NCBI GenBank assembly: GCA_020726505.1
Contig: JAHLEZ010000049.1
Coordinates: forward strand, 124,001-188,000
Reading direction: 5' to 3'
DNA length: 64,000 nt
Source of the DNA: Leptodontidium sp. MPI-SDFR-AT-0119
Lineage: Eukaryota; Ascomycota; Leotiomycetes; Helotiales; Leptodontidiaceae
The notes under the pieces: generated by a model
Seen by the model: the letters and a program-made list of their open reading frames with translations, nothing else
What the model was told of the DNA's origin: nothing
Database searches by the model: none
Shown here: positions 34,450-47,200 of the stretch, in pieces
Position numbering within the stretch: the stretch's first letter is position 1
Layout: every line of letters starts with the position of its first letter
Made by a program: the position numbers and the translations under genes

Positions 34450-35790
34450 GTAAGTTAATTAGGCGATAAAGTAACTCGGGTTTGTCTTGTTTCTACATAC
34501 TTAGTAATTTAATATATTAGTTGTCTCCTACGTAATACTAAGTTACTTAGCCAGCGCCTGCCGGTTTAGAGTCTCAGCCTCGTTATACTTGCCTTAGTAA
34601 TTAAGCACAAGAGCGAGGTTATTCATACTCGTGAGTGTTAAGGGGTGCTTCTAGTCGAGCGCCTCTATAGAAAGCTAAAGCGCTTCTCGGTATATAGCCT
34701 TAGCCTCGTCGTACTTGCCCTAACTATCGAGTACTAAGCCAAGCATCCTGATACTATCAAAAATCCTCTTATTATTACTTTAAAGAAGATATTTACAAGT
34801 AATTAGAGTTTCTTCACTTTCTACCTTCGCAATTTCATAATAACCTTATAGCCAGTTATACTAAGCTATATTATATAAAAGAGATATACGCTTAAGTAAA
34901 GACTTACTTGACTTTAGTCTACACTTTAGTACCTTAAGAGTATATAGTAATAACATCTCACACGTCGTCTAGTTATTATAATCTCTACTCGGAAAAGCTT
35001 TTGCTACTACTTCGATTACCTCTCCCTGCTACCTTTCAACCTCTTTATAAAATTATAGTCATTTCCGCGTTACGAGTTACATAAGCCGGTATATCTCAAA
35101 GGTCTTACTGCCTTTCTTAATAGTAATTAGAGAAAACTTATCTAGAGGGGCTAGAGTATCTTTGAAATCGAAAGTATTAAGGTATTAAATAAAAAGGAGG
35201 AATTCGGGAATCCCTTGGCGATCGAGTATAGTTATAAGGGACAAAAGCTCCGCAACTTGTAGCGTATTTCGCTTAATCTAATTAAATGAGATTTGCCAGG
35301 TCCGGATCACGGAGTTAAGAACACCTAGATCTCGTCTTAAATCTCTAGATTCTTTATTAAGGAGCTTACTTTAACTTTTTTCGTCTTAACAATAAAGTAT
35401 CAAGTACTTAAAGACACTTATACGAATAGCTTTCGACCTAATATATACAGCGGCTTAAGTAATTACTAGTAGTAGATAATCTAGGTCTTTGGTAAGCTCG
35501 GCGCAATTAGAGCTAGTTAATATACCTTCAGGGATATTAATGTAAAGTAACTACTCGGCGTCCTTCGAATCCATTAGATTAACTAGAATGACGCTCGTGT
35601 ATCTAGGGCTAAGCTATAACGTTACTCTTCGGTCTCGTGTAGTAAGGAGTATTGACCTAGTTGTAGTTTATAAGATGTAACTCGATAATGGAAGAGTAGT
35701 GTCATTTCCCTTTCGAGATCTCTTCTCTTATGTTTAGCGAAATATATTAATTAGAGGACATGAACTTTTATTAACTTTCTTATACGTTAA
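34450..35790 (-). pseudogene. NLR-type (NB-ARC plus TPR) gene remnant
   Basis: Minus-strand reading: LLTTRDRRVTLQL (about 35660), INIPEGILTSSNCAELTKDL, DYLLLVITQAAVYIR (about 35460), TWQISFNQIKRNTL (about 35290), LLSLITILDRQGIPEFLL (about 35230), then TPR units of kinesin-light-chain type (YDEAKAIYREAL; HPLTLTSMNNLALVL; GKYNEAETLNRQAL, 34760-34570). This is the C-terminal half of a fungal NB-ARC/TPR immune-type receptor (roles in self/non-self recognition are known for the family). The P-loop half is not seen upstream of 35790. Stops are TAA/TAG, that is RIP. It lies next to a NACHT gene pointing the other way. Confidence 0.85.
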
Positions 35791-35949
35791 TAGTTTAATA
35801 TCACAAATTTCCACTAACTATAGTTGTCTAATAGTTTTTATTAAATAAAATTATTTGAAAAGTTATTAACGAATAATATTAATTTATAGAAATAGACTAA
35901 GATTTAATCTTGACGCTTTTATTTCCGGAAATGTACGTCCGAGAGAGAG

Positions 35950-37480
35950 AAATCTTTAACGCGAAAGAGAACCCGAAAACCGTCAATTAGATTTTCTAAG
36001 ATAGAGAAGATGCCGAGACTAATAAAGAGGATAGAAATATTAGAAGCTTAAATAATGTCGTAGATATTATTACTAAAATAAGTGGCTCCCTTAGTTCTTA
36101 GCTCTAGTCTAATAGTCCAACATAGTCTGACGGTGCCAAAATATTCTGGATTAACGGTAAGCCTAAAAGTAGTAAAAGTATAGTTATAAAATACCTAGCT
36201 TAAAATATCCTTCAATTGTATTATTAAATAACAACTACAGTTGTTATTAGTAGCTTTTTCTTTCTCGAAGTAGGCGCTCTACTTTAGAAAAATATAAAAG
36301 GTTGTTTAAGAACTCTCTTATACTAGATCTAGACTTCGAAAAACAAGACACTCAAAAACTTAGTTAATAAAGATCTTAGACTAGCGGGATAGAAGTCATA
36401 AAGTAAATTAGAGCTATAATAACGCCTTTTTAATACACTCGATAACAATGATGCCTTATTTGTCTTCTTTATAGATAGTCTCGATGAGATATAGAAAGAC
36501 TAGCGGCATTTGATCACTACTCTAATTGAGGAGTTAAGTCGTCGTCCGAGTGTTAGAGTATGTGCCTTAAGTCGTCTAGAAAACACATTCTTAAATACCT
36601 TTTAAGATTACTTTACTCTTAAAGTCTAAGGGCTTAATTCTTTTAGTATTTAGGTATATACTAAGTTAATACTAAATCTATAGAAGAAGTACTCCAAAAA
36701 TCGATCCGCCGATGATATTGCCTAAAATATTGCGATTATTACCGAGAAAATTACATATAAAGTCGAAGGGGTTTTCCTCTAAGCAAACTTTACTACCGTT
36801 AAAGTTATAATATAATACGAGAGTAAGGTTAATTACTAAACTATCGTAGAGCAAATTGATTAATTAGATTTAAGCTTAGTAGGATTGTTTGAAGAGATAT
36901 AAAGTCGTTAAAACACAAACCTTCCCCTTTATAGAAAGGAATCTACTAAGCTCTTCGAGTATGTGTTAATTACTCTTAACACTAACTTCAACGCCATTTT
37001 TTTAGAGAAACCGAATTCGCTTCGACTTCCTTCTCTACTCGCCTATTTACTAGTAAGTATAAGTAAGATAGCGTATAGCGAAGAGATTATCAGTTAGTTA
37101 ATCAATAATCTAAACATATTTTATATTAAAAAGAGAAAAGTTTTAATAATTAAAATAACTTAACTATTAAAGGGGTACAACAGGTAGTTGACTAAGAGAA
37201 TTACAGGACTATTAAAAGTGGTTTACGATATACTAAACCGCTTGCGTCTAGCTACATTAATAGACTTATAAGATACCAAAGACCGTCTATACTATATTCT
37301 ATAGAATAAAGTACTAAAACTTAATTACAGAGAGGTGAAATTTATCTATAGATCTACACGCGAATTTCTCTCTGACATAGAGTTTAGGCGTGGTATACTT
37401 GCTAATAATATAAGGACGGGCTACTGCTAGGGTTGACTTGCCTAGAATACTAGTTTAAAAGCGGAATAATAATGTTCCGA
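35950..37480 (+). pseudogene. NACHT-type NLR (STAND) gene remnant
   Basis: Plus-strand frame: KIFWINGKPKSSKSIVIKYL with the P-loop at 36156-36182 (G-K-P-K-S-S-K-S, against usual GKAGSGKS), then VVISSFFFLEVGALLQKNIK, GCLRTLLYQI, the Walker B-like FVFFIDSLDEI (36453-36491), LITTLIEELSRRPSVRVCALS, NSLRLPSLLAYLL (about 37020) and FIYRSTREFLSD (about 37340). This matches HET-E/NACHT STAND proteins of fungi, which oligomerise on ATP binding to trigger cell death or incompatibility. Gln/Trp codons are widely TAA/TAG. The N-terminal effector domain (before 36100) was not recognised. No repeat domain was found downstream. Confidence 0.85.
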
Positions 37481-37972
37481 AGAAACATTAAAGCCTAAGG
37501 CTTTGTTTATATATAAACAACTTACTTATTTTTACTTAAAATTATCAAAATTATTATTATTATAATACTCGAGGATATAATAATTGATTCTATAGACCTA
37601 GGAACTCGACGGCTAAATACTTTACTACTATATAATTACGGGGATATATTTTATCTAATGAAATTACTAGATTTTCCTCTTGAAATCCGACTTCTAAAAG
37701 ATATTAACCCAGATAATCTTATATTATTGTTTACTATATATTTTACCCTAAAAATAATAAATTAAATAGTCTAGAAAACGAATTTATATATCTGGGATAC
37801 TCAAGACCATTCAAATCTATACGCCCGACTCCTCCTTTAATACCCTACTACCGCCAGCGAGTTATACGTCTACTACTTTGCCATATAAATTTATATAACT
37901 TATAATATATAATACGAGATCTCTGACTATTAATTAAATAAAGAGTTTCTAGCTTATTACGACATAATATAG
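37481..37972. other. AT-rich tail after the NACHT remnant
   Basis: The plus frame of the NLR may run on into this region but shows no domain. It ends at the left LTR of the large Gypsy element X. Confidence 0.4.
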
Positions 37973-38252
37973 TATAAGAGGGACGAACCCTAATCTATAT
38001 AACAAAAGGGTAATATATAGCAAGTTATTAGAGGAGATTTTAAGCTCTATAAATAATAGATTAATTAAATCTAAAGATAATATATATTTAGAGAGTACGA
38101 ATCGGCAAAGGAGGGGAGGGAAAAGGTTTTAATAAATAAAATATATCTAATGTTACATTCTTGATATTTTGTAATTAAGTGTTAGCTTCTTATATATACG
38201 AAGGACTAGCGTAGTTATATAATAAAAGAAATTAGCGGCTGTTCTCGCTATA
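37973..38252 (-). repeat. 3' LTR of outer element X
   Basis: 280 bp, TATAAGAGGG to CGCTATA, alignable with the 284-bp LTRs of the inner copy (shared block GATTAATTAAATCTAAA near 38063). It is followed by a CGTCCCCCC tract, the complement of a polypurine tract. Confidence 0.8.
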
Positions 38253-38269
38253 TACGTCCCCCCTTTTAA

Positions 38270-41200
38270 AGACTTTACTCGTTCTCGAGTAATATATATT
38301 AAAAAGAAGTAAATAACTAATTAGAGCGTCTTAAATCGTTAGTAAAATATTATATAGCTAATATATATAAAGTCCTGTGATAGTTGACTTATTACTTTTA
38401 AAGTAAATAATCGTCTCGCTTAGCACCTTCCTGCTCCCTTATATAAGGCTAGCTCTCCCTTACTAACCTTTTAACTTTAATTCTTTAAATATAATAATCT
38501 TTCCTTAATACTATTTTCTTTATAAAGTACTTTAACGCGTTTCGATCTTTTTCCTCCTTCTTTTTATTAATTAAATAACACCTCTTATACTTTCTCTCGT
38601 TATATACTTCTAAAGAAAGTAAACTTCCTCGCTAAGCTTATATTAAGATTGACTTTATTATTACTTTTTTATATTATTAAGGCAAGATCTCCTTTTATTT
38701 AAAGACGACCTTAACTATTATGACTTTAGTATCCTTAGAAGTCTCTCCGCTATTAATCTCACGCTATTTGGTACCCTTAGGGCAATAACCTTAGCCTTTA
38801 TTATTAACTTTAGTACGCTATTAGAACTTAACACCTTTAACTTCGCTATTACTTAATCGTAAAAGTAACGTAGTAAAAAGCTTTCTTAGCTTGCTTTCTT
38901 TTATTAAATAACTACTTCTTCCGCAGCGCTTGCGTTAACTTATATATAGTCTCTCTTTAACTCCCTTTATCTTACTAAAACGCTCTCTTACCCTTAGTTT
39001 CTAAATAATAACTTAAATATAAAGTTAAATCACTTAAATATAATAAATTAACTTTTTATAATATTAACTAGGTTTTATTAACTTTGTTATAAACCTTTAA
39101 AAAGAGTTCTTTGTTATTAGTTACTTTAAAAGTACTATTAAGATTAGTTCACTTTATTTTAACCTAAGCGCTCTTAGCTCTAATATTAAAAGTCGATACT
39201 ATAAAGGTCTTAACACGTCTTAACTTCGTGAATTATACTCTTATTTCTTCTCTTATACTTAACTAGCTATTTATAAATTATATTAACACATTTCCTGCGG
39301 TAATTTAAAGTACTATTATAGTCTTTAATCCTTAACTTGTGTTTTAAGAAGTAGTTAAAGTGAACTTTAAGACTTTACTTTAACGTTATCTAAGCTAAGT
39401 ATTAAATTATCTAACCTCTTTATAGTGCTAGTACTTATATTTTCTTAATAAGTTAAGGAAATAATACTATTTGTCTTTTTTAAGCTCGTAAACTAATGAG
39501 AATTAAGGCCACCTTATGTAATTATCTATATTAAACTTTACCCCTTAGGTTAAGAACGTGCGTGTCGCGCCGTATTAATCTTCCCTTAGTAATAAGTTAC
39601 TAAGTAGCTTTTGGATTCCTTTATAAATACGCTCTTGTGTACCTGCGTAAGTTATATTATTAAAGATAAGTGATATTATTCCGCTAGTCTCTTATTAATT
39701 AGTTAATTAAATAAAGTAAAAGTTAGATCCGCTAATTTCGAAGGTTTATAGTAGAAAGCTAGAAGGAATAAGTAAACTAACGGTTGGAATGCGTTAAGTA
39801 AGGTTAAGAGGCTATAATAAGTTCTTGGTTCTTAGTGTAGTAGAAATAGCCCCTTCTCTTCTTAAAAGTAAGTTACCTCTTATTATTAAAGCTAATAAAG
39901 GATCTTTAAAACAGTTAAGCTTTTTAGGGGCAAAAGAGTTTAGTTAACTTAAGTACTATTAAGTTAGTAGTAATTAAGTATAAGATAATATATTATGGGG
40001 TCTTATTAACTAGAGATTTTCTTGGAATAGTAGTTTAATTATAGTTAAAGTCTCTAAATTACTTTAGTTTTTTAATAGGGGTTAAAGAACTTGTTATTAA
40101 TCTTAAGGTCAAAATTAGATTTAACTCTTGACCGGTTACTTTATAAGTTATTAGTTACGTTTTTGTTCGCTTTATCCCTATCCGTTTTATTTAATAATAC
40201 CTTTCAGAATAAGGTAATAAGTAGTAACGAAACATATATAAGAATACTTAAGGTAACTCCCTTAGCCTTAATTAGTTACTAGTATTTATTACTAAACTTA
40301 GCTAGAGGTCGAGAGTATAGAGTCTTTATTACTTTAGCGATATTAATATAAGCTTAAAATAGTAATACTCTTATTTATAAGTTTATTATAATTATAAAAC
40401 TATTATATTATACTTAAAATATTATTTATAACTTACAGTCTCTTATTAATACTTTAAATGCGAAGTATATTACCTTTTATTTACTAGTATTAGTAAACGG
40501 CAAAAGAAGTCCTTTTTTTTAGCTTTTTTAATAGGAGGGGACTAAGAGGTATTAACGTATATATAAAAGGGGCCCTAACTTAATAGGCGAGAGACTTTAA
40601 ATAAAGTTAATTAGGGGTAGTCGACTAATACTCGATCCTTAAAAGGTTCATTAGTTAAGGGTAACTAAGGGTCGTCGGCTAATGACATACTTAGACCTCT
40701 AGCACGTAGGGCAGGGTTAACGTTAGTTATATTATAGTTATTAATTTAAGGTTTTAAAGAGTACGGCTTTGACTTTAAAGCGTGTTATTAGTCTTTTATT
40801 AAGAGATTTCCCTAAACTTTTACCTACTTTATATAAATTTTTAATCTACTTACTAGCTTAAGGCTAGTTTACTAATAATACTTTTAATATTAGCCTTTAT
40901 AAATCGCTACGCTTTACTTCTAAAAGTTAGTGGCTTTATCCCTAAAAATAATAGACTTACTTTATTATTTCCTTTCTTTTTAGTAATTGCCAAGAGTTAG
41001 CGCCTAAGTATATTGCGTTTGTATTCTTTAGGGTGTTTAACACGTTAAACTCGAATTTTTAGCCTAAGTTATAAGTTTAACTTACTATTTTAGAATCTAG
41101 TCTTACGGATCGAGCCTAAAAATTAGCCTATTTAAACAAAGTTACTTTTTGCCGCTTAGAATATTACTAACTTAATAATAGTAGTCTCGTTTTAAACTTA

Positions 41201-41640
41201 TTATATATTCTTATATAGTAAGTAGTCTATAAGGGCACTAGTTTCTTATTAAGTTTTACTTTAAGAAATAAGTGTTTTTATAGCGCGGGGCTAATATTCT
41301 CTCTAACTTACTTAAGGCTATATATACTCTTCTTTATATTTATTGTAGTATTAAGGTGTCTTAAATCGTAGTTTTTAGTAGTACGAAGTCGGTTTAGCGA
41401 TTATTTTAATAATTTTAATGTGTAATAATATGTCGTTTCCCCTTTTAAAAACTAAAGGTATATCCTCGTATTAGCTCCTTAATATTAAAGCCTCGATATT
41501 AAAGTATTAACTTTAAGTTTCTTGTCGCGACGATTACTTGTAGAAGTGAGTGATAATTATTAAGGTTAAGTTTATTTAGCTAAAGAAATGTTATTAGCGA
41601 CGTTAGTATATAAAGTGTATATATTTATTCCGAGTTAAAT
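38270..41640 (-). pseudogene. Extra coding-like region 3' of integrase, outer element X
   Basis: About 3.3 kb between the 3' LTR and the integrase. The minus strand keeps amino-acid similarity with the inner copy, for example PYSLKP-INNYNITNVNP and LSMSLADD at 40660-40790 against PCSLKP-VNNYNIINVNP and LSILLADD at about 46650-46770. A second conserved block lies at about 38630-38830. Stops are TAA/TAG. I recognise no domain. Known Gypsy elements with extra 3' ORFs exist, but the function here is unknown. Confidence 0.5.
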
Positions 41641-42408
41641 ATTACTCAGTACTTACTATATTACTGTGCTAACAACTTAGGAACTTTAATTACTATCTTA
41701 TTGTCCTTAATACGCTATATTATTAGAATCGTAGGGTTCTTTAAGAATTTAGGGTCGTTAAAGTGTTATAAATTAATGTCTAGTTTAAGATTTAAAAGGG
41801 TTAAGTTATCGTCCTCGCTAAAGGCCTCTCTTAGTTTATTACTATTATTATAAATGAAGTTGTTTCTCTTATAAAAGAGCTTAAGCTTATTACCGGCGAA
41901 GGTTTATTATAGCTAAGGGCTATTATCGCCGAGTTCCTTGAGTTTGTAATAACCTTTATTAGTATAAGTTTTAGTAATCTCATAAGGACTTAACTACCTA
42001 AAGTCGAGTACTTAGTTTAAGGACATATTATTCTCTCGTATTAAGTCCTAGCGAAGGACTAAGTCTTTCTTTTTAAATAGTTTCTTTTATATGTCGTGTT
42101 TGAAATTAAAGGCTTTCTTACTTTCTTAATAACGCCGAGTCTTCTTAAAGATAGCCTTATTAATATATTCTTATCTTATTTAAAATTATATAACTTTAAG
42201 CTATAGTAACTTTAATTAGTCACGAACCTCCTTAGTAATTAACGTTCTTTATATTAGGTTTCTTGTCTCGATAAGTAAGATCGCCTCCCTACCGTATATT
42301 ATATAAAATAGTATATAACTAGTTAGACTATATATAGTAGTTCTATTAGTAAATAATATTACAAAAAGGTTATTAATCTAACGTCCTTTTATTTTTGATA
42401 AGGCATTT
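41641..42408 (-). pseudogene. Integrase C-terminal part, outer element X
   Basis: Parallel to the inner-copy integrase (47500-48250), with the same blocks near 42290-42340 (ILFYIIYGRE-like reading). The reading continues across the 42409-56802 insertion at 56803. Confidence 0.7.
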
Positions 42409-42581
42409 TGTCGTACAACATAAGTATACGCACGTACTTAGCCTACGTAAGCAGGCCAGTTAGTTATAGGGGCAGTTACAGACAGGAGCTCCCTCCTAGA
42501 AATCAGACACTTTTGCCACTACGTTATAGCCACTAAGAGAGCTATACCGGCTGTCGATTGAGAGAGACCTTTTACACGACA
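42409..42581 (+). repeat. 5' LTR of the gag-only element
   Basis: 173 bp, TGTCGTACAACAT to ACGACA. It pairs with 56630-56802, with mostly C/T and G/A differences. Confidence 0.93.
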
Positions 42582-42749
42582 GTTATAAGCCCCGTACACG
42601 CTGTTACGTAGTATTAGAAACTGTAGAAGCTCTAAGGTTAGCGGTTTAGTAATAGTTTTATAAAGTAATAGGAAGTTATGTAATGTTCTCCTTTATAAAA
42701 ACAACTCTTCAAGGGTTATTAAACTATCTTCGCACACAATTACCTTCGT

Positions 42750-43956
42750 ATACCTCAAACGACCTTCGTAGACTCTAAAATAGTTACTTTAGCTCCGACA
42801 GTTATTCTTACGTCTAAACGAGAAATGTTTCTGCCGTGGCTAGTAAAGTTAAAGGCTCAAGTAATAGTCCGGGGAGTATGGCGCTATATTAACCCCGACA
42901 GACTTGATTCTCTATATATAACTAATTTAAAGCCTACGCTACCTCCGACGATTAAAGAGCTCATATATATAAAAGATAAGCACAGGCAGAACACGTAGGA
43001 AGTAGACATTCGGGACATTCTAAATAAGCCAGCGATTTTACTAGCACGCTTTAAGGATGTAGAAAAGGAGTATTAGGCGTACTAACGCGACTATAATATA
43101 CGGCATACGCGCTAGGCAGCGTTAAATTAATAGTATTAAGTATTGTGGGAATGGGTGAACTAGTCTGTGCCGCACATACTTTTGGAGCCTTACAAGGAGC
43201 AACTGATCGCTGAAGGACGCCTGACTCTTCAGAACTTAGTGCGGGAGCTTCAGAAGAAGTATGTACCGACCCCTAAGTAATATAAATAGTACTGGAAAGA
43301 CGCGTATTTAGACGTATTAGAGACTGGCAAGTAAGGCTTAATACACCCGAATACATAGTTAGACAACTGGTTCTAGGCTCTGGCTAAAGCGAAGTCTCTA
43401 AAGCTAGATGTCGTTAAGGGAACTAGCGCTATATAGACGTTTTTAGAGACTGTCGCTGTGAGGGTTACACTGGAATAGAGTGCTAAGTAGCTCCGGAGGG
43501 TCTTAGAGGCCGATATTATAGGGGAAAAGCCTAGTCGCACGCTTAAGGAGTACGGCCGTATATTAGAAACTTACTTGCAAGTGACTACTGCCGTTAAGAA
43601 GCGCTTAGACAGGAAAGGTACTAGGGGTAGTGGAGTATATATAACGCTGGGAGGACGTAGTGATAGTACTAATAAGTGCCCTTGTCAAAGGAAGTACGCA
43701 TAGCTCCCTAGAGACTACTTTAGACTAGAGTTAGCTCTAACAGGTCGTACTAAACGTTAAATACAGCTCTTAGACGACGACAAGAAGTCAATTCGCTAAC
43801 GTCTAGAGCTCTCAGAGTACTAATAGTTGCGGGAGAGGCTCCGAGAGAAGGGTTAGCTAAGCCCTGGCTCTGGCTCTAGCTCCGGAGATAGTGCCTCTAA
43901 GGAGGGTACTAAAGGCAAAGCCACGTGGGAAGGCAAGGGACTGATAGAGGCTTGAA
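42750..43956 (+). pseudogene. Gag-like ORF of the gag-only LTR element
   Basis: One frame runs for about 400 codons with about 22 stops, all TAA or TAG, ending in a TGA. Readable blocks: TSKREMFLPWLVKLKAQVIV, YITNLKPTLPPTIKEL, ARFKDVEKEY, VLWEWVN-SVPHILLEPYKEQL with TAG at the gap, LTLQNLVRELQKKYVPTP, KSLKLDVVKG, RTLKEYGRILETYLQV, GSGVYITLGG, a C-P-C near 43680 and a Ser/Gly-rich tail. This layout (tryptophan-rich N-terminus, helical middle, short Cys motif, no pol) resembles Copia-type gag. The dense TAA/TAG at likely Gln or Trp sites is the RIP pattern. Whether the ancestor encoded pol cannot be said. Confidence 0.75.
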
Positions 43957-43983
43957 GAGAGTAAGGAAACAGTGACTTAGTAT

Positions 43984-44267
43984 TATAGGAGGGATAAAGC
44001 CTAATAAACTACATAATAAGAGAAGTAGTATATAGTGAAGTACGGGAGAGATTCTAGGCGTAAGGAATCGCGGATTAATTAAATCTAAAAATAATACATA
44101 TCTAAAGAGTATAAAACCTTAAGGGAGTAAAGGAGAAAAAAGTGTATTTAATAAATATTTATAAATGTTCTTAGTTATTAAATTAATTTCAAGTGTTAAG
44201 CTCTTTTATATAGAAAGAGCTTATTTAGTCAAGTAATAAAGGAGCTACTAGAGTCTTCCCCACTACA
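43984..44267 (-). repeat. 3' LTR of inner element X
   Basis: 284 bp; pairs with 55769-56052. It is preceded by GTAT and followed by the complement of the polypurine tract. Confidence 0.93.
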
Positions 44268-44279
44268 TTCGTCCCCCTC

Positions 44280-47200
44280 TTTAGAAATTATACTCGCCCT
44301 TGAGCGACTTAATATAAAAGAAACACTCTACTAATTAAAAGCTTTATAAATTAACGTTATTAACAAGAAGCCTAGTGAAGAAGAAGTCCCGTGATAATTA
44401 ACTTGTCACCTTTAAAAGTAAACAATCGCCTCGCTTAACGCCGCTAGCTTACTTTTATAAGGTTAACTCTCCCTTACTAACTTTCTAACTTCAACTCTCT
44501 AAATACAATAACCTCTCCTTAATACTATTCCTTCTATAAAACACCTTAATATACTTCAACTTCTTTACTCCTTCTCCTACTAATTAAACAATACCTCTTA
44601 TACCTTTCTCACTTTAATTTTCTAAAGAAAATAAACTTCCTTACTAAACTTATGTCAAGATCGACTTCACTATTACTTTTCCTACACTACTAAGGCAAGA
44701 TCTCTTTCTATTTAATAATAACTTTAACTACTATAACTCCAGGTATCCTCAGAGGTCTCTCCGCCGCTAATTCTTCACTATTTAATACCTTCAAGGTAAT
44801 AACCTTAGCCTTCACTATTAACTTCAGTACTATTAGAGCTCAATACCTTCAACTTCGCTATTACTTAGTCGTAAAAATAACGTAATAAAGAGCTTTCCTT
44901 ACTTACTTACTTTCTTCTTACTAGACAGTAACTTTCTTCCGTAATACTTACGTTAACTTGTATATAGTCTCCACTTAGCTTTTTTACACCTCGATCTCTA
45001 AATAATAACTTTAATATAAAGTCAAGTCACTTTAATATAGTAAGTTAACCTTCTATAATACTATTTAAGCTCTACTAACTCGTCGTAAATCTTTAAGAAG
45101 AGTCCTTTATTATTAGCCACCTTAGAGGTACTACTAAGATCAGTTCGCTTTATCTCAGCCTAAGTACTCTTAGCTTTAATATTAAAGGCTAATATTATAA
45201 AAGTCTTAACACGTCTTAATTTCGTAAGTTATACTCTTATCTCTTCCTCTTATACTTAACTAATTATTTATAAATTATACTAATACCTTTCTTGCGGCGA
45301 TTTAAGGTACCACTATAGTCTTTAATCCTTAACTCGTGTTTTAAGAAGTAACTAAAGTGAACTCTAAAACTTTACTTTAACGTTATTTAGTTAAGTATTA
45401 AATTATCTAACTTCTTTATAATACTAGTACTTATATTCTCTTTATAAATTAAAAAAATAATACTATTTATTTTCTTTAAGTTCGTAAACTAATAAGAATT
45501 AAGGCCACCTTGTGTAACTACTTATATTAAACTCTACCTCTTAGGCTAAAAACGTGCGTGTCGCGCCGTATTAATCTTCCCTTAGTAATAAGTCACTAAG
45601 TAACTTTTAAGTCCTTTTATAAATATACTCTTATTATACTTACACAAGTTACACTACTAAAGATAAGTAATATTATTCCGCTAGTCTCTTATTAATTAGT
45701 TAGTTAAATAAGGTAGAGGCTAAATCCGCCAACTTCGAAGGTTTATAGCAGAAAGCCGGGAAGAGTAAGTAAACTAACAGTCGTAATACGTCGAGCAGGA
45801 TTAGGAGGTTATAATAAGTTCTTGGTTCTTAATATAATAGAAATAGCCCTTTCTCTCTATAAAAGTAAGTCGCCTCCTGTTATTAAAGCTAATAAAGGGT
45901 CTTTAAAACAGCTAAGCTTTCTAGAGATAAACAAAAGAGTCTAATTAACTCAAGTACTATTAGGCTAGTAGTAATTAAATATAAAATGGCATATTATAAG
46001 GTCCTATTAGCTAAAGATCTTCTCGAAATAGTAGTTTAGTTATAGTTAAAGTCTCTTAATTACTTTAGTTCTTTAATAGGGGTTAAAGAACTTGTTATTA
46101 ATCTTGAGGTTAAAGCTAAACTTAACTCTTAACCGGTTACTCTATGAGTTATTAGCTTTGTCCCTATTTATTTTACTTAACGATACCTCTTAAAATAATA
46201 TAATAGGCAGTGACAAAACATTTATAAGAACACTTAAGGTCACACCCTTAGCCTTAATTAGTTGCTAGTACTTATTACTAAACTTAGCTAGAGGTCGAGG
46301 GTATAAAGTCTTTATTACTTTAGCGATATTAATATAAGCCTAAAATAGCGGCATACTTACTTATAAGTTTGTCGTAGTCTTAGGACTATTGTATTATACT
46401 TGAAAGTTATTTATAACTTATAGTCTCTTACTAATACTCTAAGTACAAAATATATTACCTCTTATTTATTAGCACTAGTAAATAATAAGAGAAGTCCTTA
46501 CTCTTTTAGACTTTTTAATAAAAAGGGGCTAAGAGGTATTAATATATATGTAAAAGGGGCCCTGACTTAATAGGCGAGAGACTTTAAATAGAGCTAATTA
46601 GGGGTAATCAACTAATACTCGATCCCTAAAAGGTTTATTAACTAGGGGTCGTCGGCCAATAATATACTTAGATCTCTAGTACGTGAGGTAGGGTTAACGT
46701 TAATTATATTATAGTTATTAACTTAAGGTTTTAAAGAGCACGGCTCTAATTCCGAGCGTGTTATTAGCTCTTTATTAAGAGATTTCTTAGACTTTTACCT
46801 ACTTTATATAAATCGTGTGATTTACTTACCAGTTTAAGGCTAGTTTGTTAATAGTACTCTTAATGTCGTCCTTTATAGATTACTATACGCTATAATTAGG
46901 TTAATAGTTCTATAAGTATTAACTTTGTCCCTAAGAATAATAGACTTACTTTATTATTTCCTTTCTTTTTATTAATTGCCAAGAGTTAGTGCCTAAGTAT
47001 ATTACGTCTATATTTTTTAGGGTGTCTAGTACGTTAGACTCGAATTTCTAGCCTAAGCCACAGGTTTAACTTACTGTTTTAGAATTTAGTCTTATAGATT
47101 GAGCCCGACAATTAGCCTATTTAAATAAAGTTACTTTCTGCCGCCTAGAATATTGCCGGCTTAATAATAGTAGTCTCGTTTTAAACCTATTATATATTCG

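Noticed and set aside
27200..37480. Idea that the Helitron captured the NLR genes
   Set aside because: The NLRs lie well beyond the helicase end, no Helitron terminus could be placed after them, and intervening sequence is unexplained.
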